Shown here one piece after another: positions 6,797 through 12,837 of a stretch of 12,837 nucleotides of DNA. Made by a program: the position numbers and the translations under genes. The stretch's first letter is position 1; every line of letters begins with the position of its first letter. Source of the DNA: JANPII01 sp031424915 (lineage in GTDB: Bacteria > Pseudomonadota > Alphaproteobacteria > Rickettsiales > Midichloriaceae); NCBI GenBank assembly GCA_031424915.1, contig JANPII010000119.1, positions 1-12,837 of the forward strand, read 5' to 3'. Under the pieces are notes generated by a model. The model saw only the letters and a list, made by a program, of their open reading frames with translations. It did no database searches and was not told the origin of the DNA.

Positions 6797-7367
6797 ACAA
6801 AGTCGGAAGCAAAGAGTTAAATTCTTGGCTACAATTGGTGATAATCATATCAACCACACAGTGGCGCCAAACTTCATTGTTAAAATCAATTGAATAATAA
6901 CTTGTTTTGCTCATTAACATTCTGCGGGAGAATGCATAATGCATAGCAACGACCCGCGCCACAATATCTCCCTTATCATATAAGCCATTGCTGATCTGGT
7001 TAGAAAGCAAGGGGCGTATTTTATCCATATCAGAATCTGTACTTTCTTTTACCCTTTGAATAATTTGTAATACTGATGGCAAAGAGGACATACCCATCAA
7101 GTGCGATAATTCAAGCAAAGGCAACTTCTCAATATTGGTGGATAATATCTTATATAAAGCAGGCGTCATTTCCTTTAATCTCTCGACTGCTAGGGTTTTC
7201 CATACTTCGTAACATTCTACTTGATCTAATAGCGAGGCCAACAAATCCTGCTTTTGCGTAGCTTTTAATAGACATAACTCTGCCTTGAAATTCGGATCGG
7301 TACAGGCCCGTAACATGAGGCTTGTAGATACTATATGCTGCAAAGTTGGTACTGAAATCTGCTTCAT
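6759..7367 (-). CDS. Unrecognised helical protein, 202 residues
   Basis: I do not recognise this family. The protein is almost wholly predicted helical, leucine-rich and soluble-looking, with no signal peptide, no membrane helix and no clear metal or nucleotide motif. Cysteines lie at 22, 32, 52, 169 and 179 without a CxxC pattern. The central part (about residues 40-130) has repeated leucine-rich helices (LLASLLDQV, LPLLELSHLMG, LPSVLQIIQRV) that could be a helical-repeat scaffold. The start ATG at 7365-7367 has AGAAGGA only one or two bases away, which is unusually close. Internal methionines (for example residue 18) are alternatives. It converges on the EreA-like gene and shares 38 bp with it, so the two transcripts would be antisense at their 3' ends. 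It is divergent from the cytochrome gene, with 187 bp between. Confidence 0.7.
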   Translation of the reverse strand: MKQISVPTLQHIVSTSLMLRACTDPNFKAELCLLKATQKQDLLASLLDQVECYEVWKTLAVERLKEMTPALYKILSTNIEKLPLLELSHLMGMSSLPSVLQIIQRVKESTDSDMDKIRPLLSNQISNGLYDKGDIVARVVAMHYAFSRRMLMSKTSYYSIDFNNEVWRHCVVDMIITNCSQEFNSLLPTLSIKQETVANQLG

Positions 7368-7506
7368 ATCCTTCTATTCCCTAAATATCTAAAATATTTT
7401 CCTTCTTACTATCCCGTCGTTTAAATCTTAACTATTGAAATGTCAATATACTTACATAGCTTGAGCTGCTTGCCAACTAATAAGTACAACCGCTTGCTAA
7501 TATCTT

Positions 7507-7534
7507 TTGAGTTATGTAGCATATCTAATACAAT
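7507..7534 (+). promoter_or_regulatory. Possible promoter of the cytochrome b561 gene
   Basis: TTGAGT (7507-7512, 4/6 match) and TACAAT (7529-7534, 5/6) are separated by 16 bp, giving a start near 7541 and a leader of about 14 nt that carries GAGGTAGGAG. The pair lies in the 187-bp divergent intergenic region. No comparable pair for the leftward gene was clear. Confidence 0.35.
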
Positions 7535-7554
7535 CATCAATAGAGGTAGGAGTC

Positions 7555-8073
7555 ATGGAAAAATATACTTTAGGAATGCGGATTATGCATTGGGTAATGA
7601 CAGTGTTGATTTTGACGTTACTAGCAGTGGGATTATATATGACTAGTTTACCTAATGATTATCCCGGTAAATTTGATATATATGCAATGCATAAGTCCTT
7701 TGGGATAATTGCGCTTGCTCTGGTACTTCTGCGACTTATATTACGCATGAGTAACGTAGTGCCAGCCTTACCCATACAAATTAATGCACGTGACACCAAG
7801 CTACATAATAGTACTGTGCTACTGCTATATGTAGGCATGTTGATTGTGCCAATAGCTGGCTATGTCATGTCGGTTGCAAGCGGCAGGCAAGTTAGCGTAT
7901 TTGGCTGGCCCGTTCCATCTTTGCTACAAGCAGACCCGGGGCTTGCTACACTTGCACACACTATACATGTCAATGGCTGGTACATTCTGCTTGCAGTCAT
8001 TGTGTTACATCTAGCAGGCAACACTAAGCACTATTTGGTAGAAAAGGTGAACCTGCTATCACGGATGTGGTGA
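7555..8073 (+). CDS. Cytochrome b561 (CybB family)
   Basis: A 172-residue di-haem inner-membrane cytochrome b of the bacterial CybB type, thought to pass electrons between quinol and periplasmic acceptors (superoxide for E. coli CybB). Four membrane helices are visible at about residues 13-30, 46-65, 85-107 and 140-156. The four haem histidines are H12 (RIMHW), H46 (AMHKSFG), H138 and H152. The 34- and 14-residue spacings inside the two pairs match those of E. coli CybB (13/47 and 137/151). The frame is open from an ATG at 7507, but I chose 7555. It follows GAGGTAGGAG directly and gives the usual short cytoplasmic N-terminus MEKYTLGMRIMHW. It is convergent with the magnesium ATPase gene, with 20 bp between and no terminator hairpin. 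The electron partner is not encoded nearby. Confidence 0.92.
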   Translation: MEKYTLGMRIMHWVMTVLILTLLAVGLYMTSLPNDYPGKFDIYAMHKSFGIIALALVLLRLILRMSNVVPALPIQINARDTKLHNSTVLLLYVGMLIVPIAGYVMSVASGRQVSVFGWPVPSLLQADPGLATLAHTIHVNGWYILLAVIVLHLAGNTKHYLVEKVNLLSRMW

Positions 8074-8093
8074 TATTTTTATACGCATTATAA

Positions 8094-10748
8094 TCACAGC
8101 CAAACGCCAAACCGTTTTATGTACCAACGTTTTAACAAGCTGGTTAATCCCAAGTAGCCAATAACTACGGCTACCAAAAAAACAAAATAAGAGGGAGGTA
8201 GTGGCACCATTTTCATATAGCCCGCAAATAAGGAGAATGGCAGCCATAATCCTATTATAATAACTATACTGGTGGCCGCAATCAGCCACGGAGAAGCCGT
8301 ACTTTCGATGAAGGGGATTTTTTGCGTACGGATAATGTGGATGATAAGAGTTTGAGTTACTAATCCTTCAATAAACCAACCTGTATGGAATAGACTTTGA
8401 GTAGCAACACTACTTGCATCAAAATAATACCATAACAAAGCGAAGGTTATATAGTCAAAAATTGAGCTAATAGGACCAAAGAACAGCATAAAACGCGTCA
8501 TATCCCAACTAGACCACTCTTTAGGTTTTTTCATCATTTCTTTGTCTACCCTATCCAAAGGTATAGCGGTTTGTGACATATCATATAATAAGTTTTGTAC
8601 TAAAAGCTGGCCAGGAAGCATAGGCAAAAAAGGTAATATTAGGCTAGCTCCAACTATGCTAAACACATTGCCAAAATTTGAGCTTAAGGCCATCTTTATG
8701 TATTTAATGATATTAATGAAAGTAATACGCCCTTCAATAATCCCCTCTTCTAATACCATCAAACTCTTCTCTAGCAGTATTATATCAGCAGATTCCTTGG
8801 CAATATCAGCACCAGTATCTACCGAGATGCCTACATCTGCTTCATGTAGTGCTGGGGCATCATTAACTCCATCTCCTAGAAAGCCCACGCTATGGCCATT
8901 TGCTTTAAGAGCGCGAATTATTTGCGCTTTCTGCAAGGGCGAAACCTTAGCAAACACTACGGTTTCATTGACCATGCTCTGTAGCTCTTGCTCAGACATT
9001 TTCTCTATCTGCGCACCTAGTAATATTGGCTCAGCAGGCAGCCCCACCTGAGTACAAATATGTCGTGTTACAACTGGGTTATCGCCAGTAATAATCTTAA
9101 TCTGAATATCATGCGCCATTAACGCAGGAATAGCACGGCACGCGGATTCCTTAGGGGGGTCAAGGAAAGCAAGCAACCCTTTGAGGACCAACCCTTTTTC
9201 ATCATCTTTAGTATAAGCCTGCTGAGCCTTAGGTAGATTACGTTGCGCCAAGATCAACACACGGAAGCCATCCTCATTCAAAGCATTAGTCATCTCATGA
9301 AGCTTGTTGGCTATGCTGCTTGATAGCTTGACAACTTTCCCCCCTACTTCAGCATGGGTACATATATCTAGTAATTCCTCTACAGCACCTTTGCAGATTA
9401 ATATATGTTGGCCTTTTTCATTTTCTACTACTACCGACATTCTACGACGCATAAAATCAAATGGTATTTCATCTATCTTGCTGAACTTAGCTATCTCTTT
9501 AAAGAAACCCTTGTGTGGGGGATGCTGCTGGGCTTCTTCTAGCACAGCTAAATCCATAAGGTTCTTTAAGCCTGTCTGATTAACACTATTAAGATAGGCA
9601 TACTGAAGTACACAAGCATCTTCCTGCCCTTCTATATTAAGATGATGCTGTAGAATGATCTTATCCATAGTTAAGGTGCCGGTCTTATCAGTACACAGTA
9701 TGTCCATTGAGCCAAAATTATGGATAGCGCTCAAGTGCTTTACCACAACCTTGCGCTTGGCCATATTAATTGCGCCTTTGGCAAGATTAGCTGTAATAAT
9801 CATAGGAAGCATTTCAGGAGTAAGGCCCACCGCTACTGCAATTGCAAACATCATAGCTTCTATCCATCCCCCTTTGGCTAGGCCATTGATCAGGAATACA
9901 AGTGGGGCCATGACAAATATGAAGCGGATCAGCAACCAACTAGTACTGTTCACACCACGTTCGAAGCCAGTTTCTGGTGGTGGGCTACTGATCGAGCGAG
10001 CAAGGGATCCTAAATAAGTCTTCCCTCCCGTCCCCACTACTAGCCCCAGGCCAGCACCACTTACAACGTTGCTGCCCATGAAGCAGAGGTTGGGCTGCTC
10101 TAACGCCCCATGTTCTTCCCCGCGGCTCAACTCATTTTTTTCCACAGGCAACCCTTCTCCAGTTAGCATAGACTGGTTAACAAATAGGTCACGCGCAGAA
10201 ACCAGCCTAAGATCAGCAGGAATCATATCCCCTGCCGAGATGCGGATAATATCGCCTGGTACTAAATTATGCATCGATATTTCGCTGAAATCAGATACAT
10301 CATTATCACCCATTCTCCTAACGGTGGCAGTAGTCTGTACCAGGGATTTGAGCTTTTCAGCTTCACGCCCAGACCGATATTCCTGAAAAAAGCGTATAGC
10401 TATACTGATAGTTACCATAGCACACATTAATATCGCACTTTCTATATCATCAGTAGCCCATGAGACCAGGGCTAAGAAGAAGAGCACCAAATTAAATGGG
10501 TTCACCAGACAATAAAACAATTGTTGATACCAAGTAGGAGGCTTTTCTGTCATTGCTACATTGCTACCAAAGCGCTCTTTTCGTAATGCTACCTCATGCC
10601 GAGTCAAGCCATCGAGGCTACACTCAAGTTTAGCGGTAAGATTTACTAATTGCATTAGGCTGGCATCTTTTAGTTGCTCTAAAATTGGCAAGTCTAAACT
10701 GGCATACATAGATTGCTTTCTTCGAAAGAATTTAGTAAATATCTTCAT
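8094..10748 (-). CDS. mgtA: Magnesium-transporting P-type ATPase (MgtA/MgtB type)
   Basis: An 884-residue type IIIB P-type ATPase that imports Mg2+ across the inner membrane at the cost of ATP. It is close to the usual length of about 900. The phosphorylation site is D354 in DKTGT. The hinge is TGDNP (554-558) and the metal-binding hinge is GDGVND (625-630). The actuator loop reads TGEG (196-199), where many P-type pumps have TGES. The transmembrane signature TPEMLP (310-315), RGVNSTSWLLIRF and CFMGSNVVSG are typical of MgtA/MgtB. Hydrophobic segments are seen near 75-97, 103-121, 273-291, 297-320 and in the last 200 residues. The ATG at 10746-10748 is preceded by GGGGAG at good spacing. The gene stands alone. 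A long repeat-bearing upstream region includes a palindrome, but I see no MgtL-like leader or magnesium riboswitch. MgtA and MgtB cannot be told apart here. Confidence 0.95.
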   Translation of the reverse strand: MKIFTKFFRRKQSMYASLDLPILEQLKDASLMQLVNLTAKLECSLDGLTRHEVALRKERFGSNVAMTEKPPTWYQQLFYCLVNPFNLVLFFLALVSWATDDIESAILMCAMVTISIAIRFFQEYRSGREAEKLKSLVQTTATVRRMGDNDVSDFSEISMHNLVPGDIIRISAGDMIPADLRLVSARDLFVNQSMLTGEGLPVEKNELSRGEEHGALEQPNLCFMGSNVVSGAGLGLVVGTGGKTYLGSLARSISSPPPETGFERGVNSTSWLLIRFIFVMAPLVFLINGLAKGGWIEAMMFAIAVAVGLTPEMLPMIITANLAKGAINMAKRKVVVKHLSAIHNFGSMDILCTDKTGTLTMDKIILQHHLNIEGQEDACVLQYAYLNSVNQTGLKNLMDLAVLEEAQQHPPHKGFFKEIAKFSKIDEIPFDFMRRRMSVVVENEKGQHILICKGAVEELLDICTHAEVGGKVVKLSSSIANKLHEMTNALNEDGFRVLILAQRNLPKAQQAYTKDDEKGLVLKGLLAFLDPPKESACRAIPALMAHDIQIKIITGDNPVVTRHICTQVGLPAEPILLGAQIEKMSEQELQSMVNETVVFAKVSPLQKAQIIRALKANGHSVGFLGDGVNDAPALHEADVGISVDTGADIAKESADIILLEKSLMVLEEGIIEGRITFINIIKYIKMALSSNFGNVFSIVGASLILPFLPMLPGQLLVQNLLYDMSQTAIPLDRVDKEMMKKPKEWSSWDMTRFMLFFGPISSIFDYITFALLWYYFDASSVATQSLFHTGWFIEGLVTQTLIIHIIRTQKIPFIESTASPWLIAATSIVIIIGLWLPFSLFAGYMKMVPLPPSYFVFLVAVVIGYLGLTSLLKRWYIKRFGVWL

Positions 10749-10789
10749 GTTTCTCCCCGCCCCAAAATTCTTATACTCTATTATTAATT

Positions 10790-10815
10790 TTGTAATATAT
10801 TTCGCAATATTACAA
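10790..10815. promoter_or_regulatory. Perfect 9-bp inverted repeat upstream of the magnesium ATPase gene
   Basis: TTGTAATAT (10790-10798) and ATATTACAA (10807-10815) are exact inverted copies around an 8-bp spacer, 42-67 bp before the start codon. The position and symmetry fit an operator for a dimeric repressor. On the minus strand TTGCGA within it could serve as a -35, with AATAAT about 16 bp on as a -10. No known operator consensus is recognised, and AT-rich palindromes arise easily by chance. Confidence 0.4.
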
Positions 10816-10819
10816 TATA

Positions 10820-10888
10820 AATTTAATAACCTCAGTTTCGAATTAGATGAGGTATGTGATGGCTTAAAAATGGCAATTATAGCGTCAT
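10820..10888. repeat. Degenerate copy of the repeat leader
   Basis: This segment aligns with 11003-11067 in direct orientation. Shared words are ATAACC/ATAACCCC, CAGTT, TTAGAT/CTAGAT, ATGGCTT, AATTATAG/AGTTATAG and GTCAT, with one 3-bp gap and roughly 70% identity by eye. The palindromic part that follows in the second copy is missing here. Confidence 0.6.
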
Positions 10889-10943
10889 CAACTATGTTGT
10901 TTTTTAGGAATTGTTTTTCAGGGAGCTCATTGCCGCCCCCTAC

Positions 10944-10959
10944 GCGGCTTTGCAGCCGC
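10944..10959. repeat. GC-rich hairpin, 6-bp stem
   Basis: GCGGCT (10944-10949) and AGCCGC (10954-10959) pair perfectly around a 4-base loop, inside a GC-rich island flanked by AT-rich sequence. There is no T-run on either side, so it is not a typical intrinsic terminator. It may be another palindromic repeat fragment. Confidence 0.5.
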
Positions 10960-11002
10960 TACCCTACTAGGATATTTATGGAATCTAGGTGGTATAGTGT
11001 GA

Positions 11003-11179
11003 GTATTTATAACCCCAGTTCTGGACTAGATAAGATAATGGCTTGAAAGTGCCAGTTATAGGGTCATTGCGAGCCATCTTTAGATGGCGCGGCAATCCAG
11101 AAAATGGTACTTTCTGGATCACCACGGCCACTTCAAGTGGCCTCGTGACGACGACTTTCTGCACCTAATCCAAAATTCG
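11003..11179. repeat. Compound palindromic intergenic repeat with three tandem hairpins
   Basis: There are three perfect stems in a row. GCCATCT/AGATGGC (11073-11088) lies inside an ATTGC/GCAAT outer stem. TCCAGAAA/TTTCTGGA (11096-11118) is second. GGCCACTT/AAGTGGCC lies around 11128-11144, inside a TCAC/GTGA outer stem. The flanks are also inverted. GGACTAG, GAAAGT and GTCATTGCGAG on the left match GGATTAG, GAAAGT and GTCACGAG read from the right strand (to about 11179). The style, with GTCATTGCGAG and GGCAATCCAG, resembles the dispersed palindromic elements of Rickettsiales-like genomes. It lies downstream of kdsA and could slow or end that transcript, but it has no T-run. Confidence 0.75.
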
Positions 11180-11227
11180 TACTTGTATTATAAGAGTTGG
11201 CGTTTAAAGAACTAAGCAGTAAGACTT

Positions 11228-12064
11228 TTAATACACAGCTGAATGGCTCTTAGCGATTTGATCTATGGCCTGAAGTTCACGTAATACCTCTTCCATACGA
11301 TGAAGGTGGATCATGCAAGGGCCATCGCTGAATGCATTATCTGGATCAGGGTGAGTTTCAATAAAGACGGCAGCAACGCCCACCGCCACTGCAGCTCTGG
11401 CAATAACCTTGACGTATTGCCTCTGCCCACCACTATATCCGCCCAGACCACTTGGCTCCTGAACAGAATGAGTCACGTCAAACACAACAGGATAACCAGT
11501 TTGAGCCATAATTGGCAGTGCCCGCATATCGTTAACTAGCCGGTTATAGCCGAAGGTAACTCCCCGTTCAGTCAGCATAATATTAGTATTACCAGTATGA
11601 GCAATCTTTTCAGCTACGTTAGCCATATCCCACGGCGCCAAAAACTGCCCCTTTTTCACATTCACTACCTTACCAGTACGCCCTGCTGCAATTAACATAT
11701 CTGTCTGGCGGCACAAAAAGGCTGGGATTTGCAATACATCCACCACTTCAGCCACAATTGCGCATTGTTCTTCGGTATGTACATCAGTAAGTATAGGACA
11801 CCCTATCTCTTTTTTTATTTCTTCGAAAATACGCATCGCAGGTTCAAAGCCGATACCTCTTTTTCCACTAACAGAGGTGCGATTGGCTTTATCAAATGAA
11901 CTTTTATAGATAAACCCTATACCTAAAGCTTCAGTAAGCTGCATGAGCTCCTTTGCTACTGATAAGGCCATATCACGTGACTCAATCTGGCAAGGACCCG
12001 CAATAAGAGCTAATGGCGCATTGTTTGCTATCTTAACAGAACCAACTTGTACTATCTTATTCAT
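11228..12064 (-). CDS. kdsA: 3-deoxy-8-phosphooctulonate (KDO-8-P) synthase, metal-dependent type
   Basis: A 278-residue cytoplasmic enzyme that joins phosphoenolpyruvate and D-arabinose 5-phosphate to KDO 8-phosphate, the precursor of the LPS inner-core sugar KDO. Family blocks include AGPCQIES (22-29), KSSFDKANRTS (54-64), LTDVH, AFLCRQTD, KKGQFLAPWDM, TERGVTFGYNRLVNDMR, THSVQEPSGLGGYSGGQRQYV and the C-terminal IETHPDPDNAFSDGP. C25, H199, E236 and D247 have the same spacing (174, 37 and 11 residues) as the metal ligands Cys11, His185, Glu222 and Asp233 of the Aquifex enzyme, so this is the metal-dependent class. The ATG at 12062-12064 follows AGGAG at six bases. The gene starts 9 bp after the dCMP deaminase stop, in one operon with it and miaB. 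Its presence implies an LPS-bearing outer membrane. Confidence 0.97.
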   Translation of the reverse strand: MNKIVQVGSVKIANNAPLALIAGPCQIESRDMALSVAKELMQLTEALGIGFIYKSSFDKANRTSVSGKRGIGFEPAMRIFEEIKKEIGCPILTDVHTEEQCAIVAEVVDVLQIPAFLCRQTDMLIAAGRTGKVVNVKKGQFLAPWDMANVAEKIAHTGNTNIMLTERGVTFGYNRLVNDMRALPIMAQTGYPVVFDVTHSVQEPSGLGGYSGGQRQYVKVIARAAVAVGVAAVFIETHPDPDNAFSDGPCMIHLHRMEEVLRELQAIDQIAKSHSAVY

Positions 12065-12073
12065 ATCTTTCTC

Positions 12074-12655
12074 CTACTCATTTGCAGCTGTTTGATTCTG
12101 AGCTATAATGTCCATACTCACCGCTTTAGGCAACTCAAAGCGACTTCCATGATACAGCCCTTCGATTTTAATGGTGCCTCCACTAAAAGCTCGCATTACT
12201 ATACCAGATTCAGCCAATAGCTCTGCAGTCACATTTATACTGAACGACCAATCATGCTGTTTATCTTCATGATTGCCTGGGAAATTGCTATCATAAACTA
12301 CTTCTTTAATTCCAGACTGAATAATCAGCTTAGTACAGCTTGAGCATGGCATCCATGGGCTGTATAAAACACACCCACGCGCCGCAATGCCATTTAAAGC
12401 ACAGTTTAATATTGCATTTTCTTCTGCATGATTAATAGCAAGTAGCTTATAGTCGCGATTATTATAGCGGCTGGCTTTATCTTCCACCATACGGGGCAAG
12501 CCATTATATCCTGTGGCACGAACCTCGCGATCTGGTCCAACAATTACCGCTCCCACTCTGGTGCTAGGATCTTTGCTTTTCATAGATACCAAGTATGCCA
12601 TGGTCATAAAATATTCGTCCCAGCTGAAGCTATGCAGCAGTGCTTCTTCTTTCAT
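12074..12655 (-). CDS. Deoxycytidylate (dCMP) deaminase family protein
   Basis: A 193-residue zinc-dependent deaminase of the cytidine/deoxycytidylate family, expected to convert dCMP to dUMP for thymidylate synthesis. The zinc and catalytic sites are complete: H76 and E78 in HAEENAI, and C104 and C107 in PCSSC. The N-terminal half has the dCMP deaminase blocks KDPSTRVGAVIV and ATGYNGLPR, the latter expected near the nucleotide pocket. The last about 35 residues run past the core fold. The ATG at 12653-12655 lies inside the end of miaB (26-bp overlap) and is preceded by AAGGAG at suitable spacing, so translation is probably coupled. kdsA follows 9 bp after its TAG. A related nucleotide or tRNA-linked deaminase function cannot be excluded, but the motifs favour dCMP. 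Confidence 0.9.
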   Translation of the reverse strand: MKEEALLHSFSWDEYFMTMAYLVSMKSKDPSTRVGAVIVGPDREVRATGYNGLPRMVEDKASRYNNRDYKLLAINHAEENAILNCALNGIAARGCVLYSPWMPCSSCTKLIIQSGIKEVVYDSNFPGNHEDKQHDWSFSINVTAELLAESGIVMRAFSGGTIKIEGLYHGSRFELPKAVSMDIIAQNQTAANE

Positions 12656-12837
12656 TCTCTAATTCTCCTTGCAAGCTATTTTGATGTGCCTCAATAATTC
12701 TGACATCTCGTGTGGTCCCTATCAAGTCTTTATTACCATATACTACTACCGACTGCAGATAAGGTGACTTACCAACTATTTGGTTTGCACGCTTACCCTC
12801 TTTTTCAAATAGAACTGGCAGAGTTAAGCCTACAACG
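12630..12837 (-). CDS. miaB: tRNA-2-methylthio-N6-dimethylallyladenosine synthase MiaB, C-terminal part
   Basis: A minus-strand frame open to the right edge gives the last 68 residues of a protein. They match the end of MiaB, the radical-SAM enzyme that adds the 2-methylthio group to i6A37 of tRNA. Visible are TLPVLFEKEGKRANQIVGKS, the PYLQSVVV block, and the TRAM-domain ending DLIGTTRDVRIIEAHQNSL. The spacing and words fit alphaproteobacterial MiaB. The radical-SAM core lies outside the window. The TAG at 12630-12632 falls 26 bp inside the dCMP deaminase gene, and the deaminase ribosome-binding site lies within this frame, so the genes are cotranscribed. Confidence 0.88.
   Translation of the reverse strand, partial: VVGLTLPVLFEKEGKRANQIVGKSPYLQSVVVYGNKDLIGTTRDVRIIEAHQNSLQGELENERRSTAA

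Larger units (their letters stand above)
10749..11227. other. Repeat-rich gene-free stretch between kdsA and the magnesium ATPase gene
   Basis: These 479 bp contain no credible gene. A + strand frame across part of it is formed by the repeats and by the antisense of the ATPase gene. Starting from the ATPase gene, it holds a 9-bp-arm palindrome (10790-10815), a degenerate repeat copy (10820-10888), a GC-rich hairpin (10944-10959) and a compound palindromic element (about 11003-11179). It must also contain the ATPase promoter, which I could not place with confidence. Confidence 0.7.

Noticed and set aside
8542..9051. 169-codon + strand frame
   Set aside because: It is antisense to the conserved hinge region of the magnesium ATPase and serine-rich, as expected of a shadow frame.
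10944..10959. Intrinsic terminator
   Set aside because: The stem is perfect, but neither strand has a T-run after it and no gene ends close by.
10561..11046. 161-codon open frame on the + strand
   Set aside because: Its first part is the antisense of the ATPase N-terminus and the rest runs through intergenic repeats. It has no recognisable protein pattern.
11065..11160. CRISPR-like array
   Set aside because: The repeated units are three different hairpins, not identical direct repeats with unique spacers, and no cas gene is present.
10749..11227. Magnesium riboswitch or MgtL-type leader
   Set aside because: No proline-rich short leader frame or recognisable riboswitch fold was seen. The structures present are repeats.

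Overview
The window looks like part of the chromosome of an AT-rich Gram-negative bacterium. It is most likely an alphaproteobacterium of the Rickettsiales/Holosporales type (host-associated). This placement is inference. It rests on kdsA (LPS core), the alphaproteobacterial look of the KdsA and MiaB sequences, and a compound palindromic repeat beginning GTCATTGCGAG and containing GGCAATCCAG, a style of repeat common in such genomes. No rRNA, tRNA, CRISPR array, intact transposase or prophage gene was seen.

Left block (2-5282). A partial reading frame on the + strand runs into the tail of a five-gene minus-strand cluster. In transcription order the cluster is typA (BipA translational GTPase), msrB, msrA, a MerA-like FAD/NAD(P) disulfide oxidoreductase, and a TVP38/TMEM64-family membrane protein. 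The last four are very tightly packed (8-bp gap, 23-bp overlap, TGATG stop/start overlap). MsrB and MsrA both carry signal peptides, so this reads as an envelope methionine-sulfoxide repair operon with a flavoprotein and a membrane partner attached.

Middle block (5283-8073). Upstream of typA lies a 158-bp MITE-like element with 35-bp inverted ends (32/35 identical) and TA at both borders. It carries a promoter-like pair pointing at typA. Next, behind a full-consensus sigma-70-type promoter, is a gene for an EreA/ChaN/TIKI-superfamily-like protein of unknown substrate. It overlaps tail-to-tail with an unrecognised helical protein. A cytochrome b561 with all four haem histidines follows, divergent from the unrecognised gene.

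Right block (8094-12837). A P-type magnesium ATPase (MgtA/MgtB type) is convergent with the cytochrome gene. Its 479-bp upstream region holds a 9-bp-arm palindrome and a family of palindromic/direct repeats. Beyond this, a minus-strand operon reads miaB (C-terminal part only) - dCMP deaminase - kdsA, with a 26-bp overlap and a 9-bp gap. KdsA carries the complete metal-ligand set of the metal-dependent class.

Most of the window is ordinary housekeeping DNA. The parts most worth a second look are the Msr/flavoprotein/TVP38 operon, the EreA-like protein with its overlapping partner, and the two small repeat elements in the long gene-free stretches.
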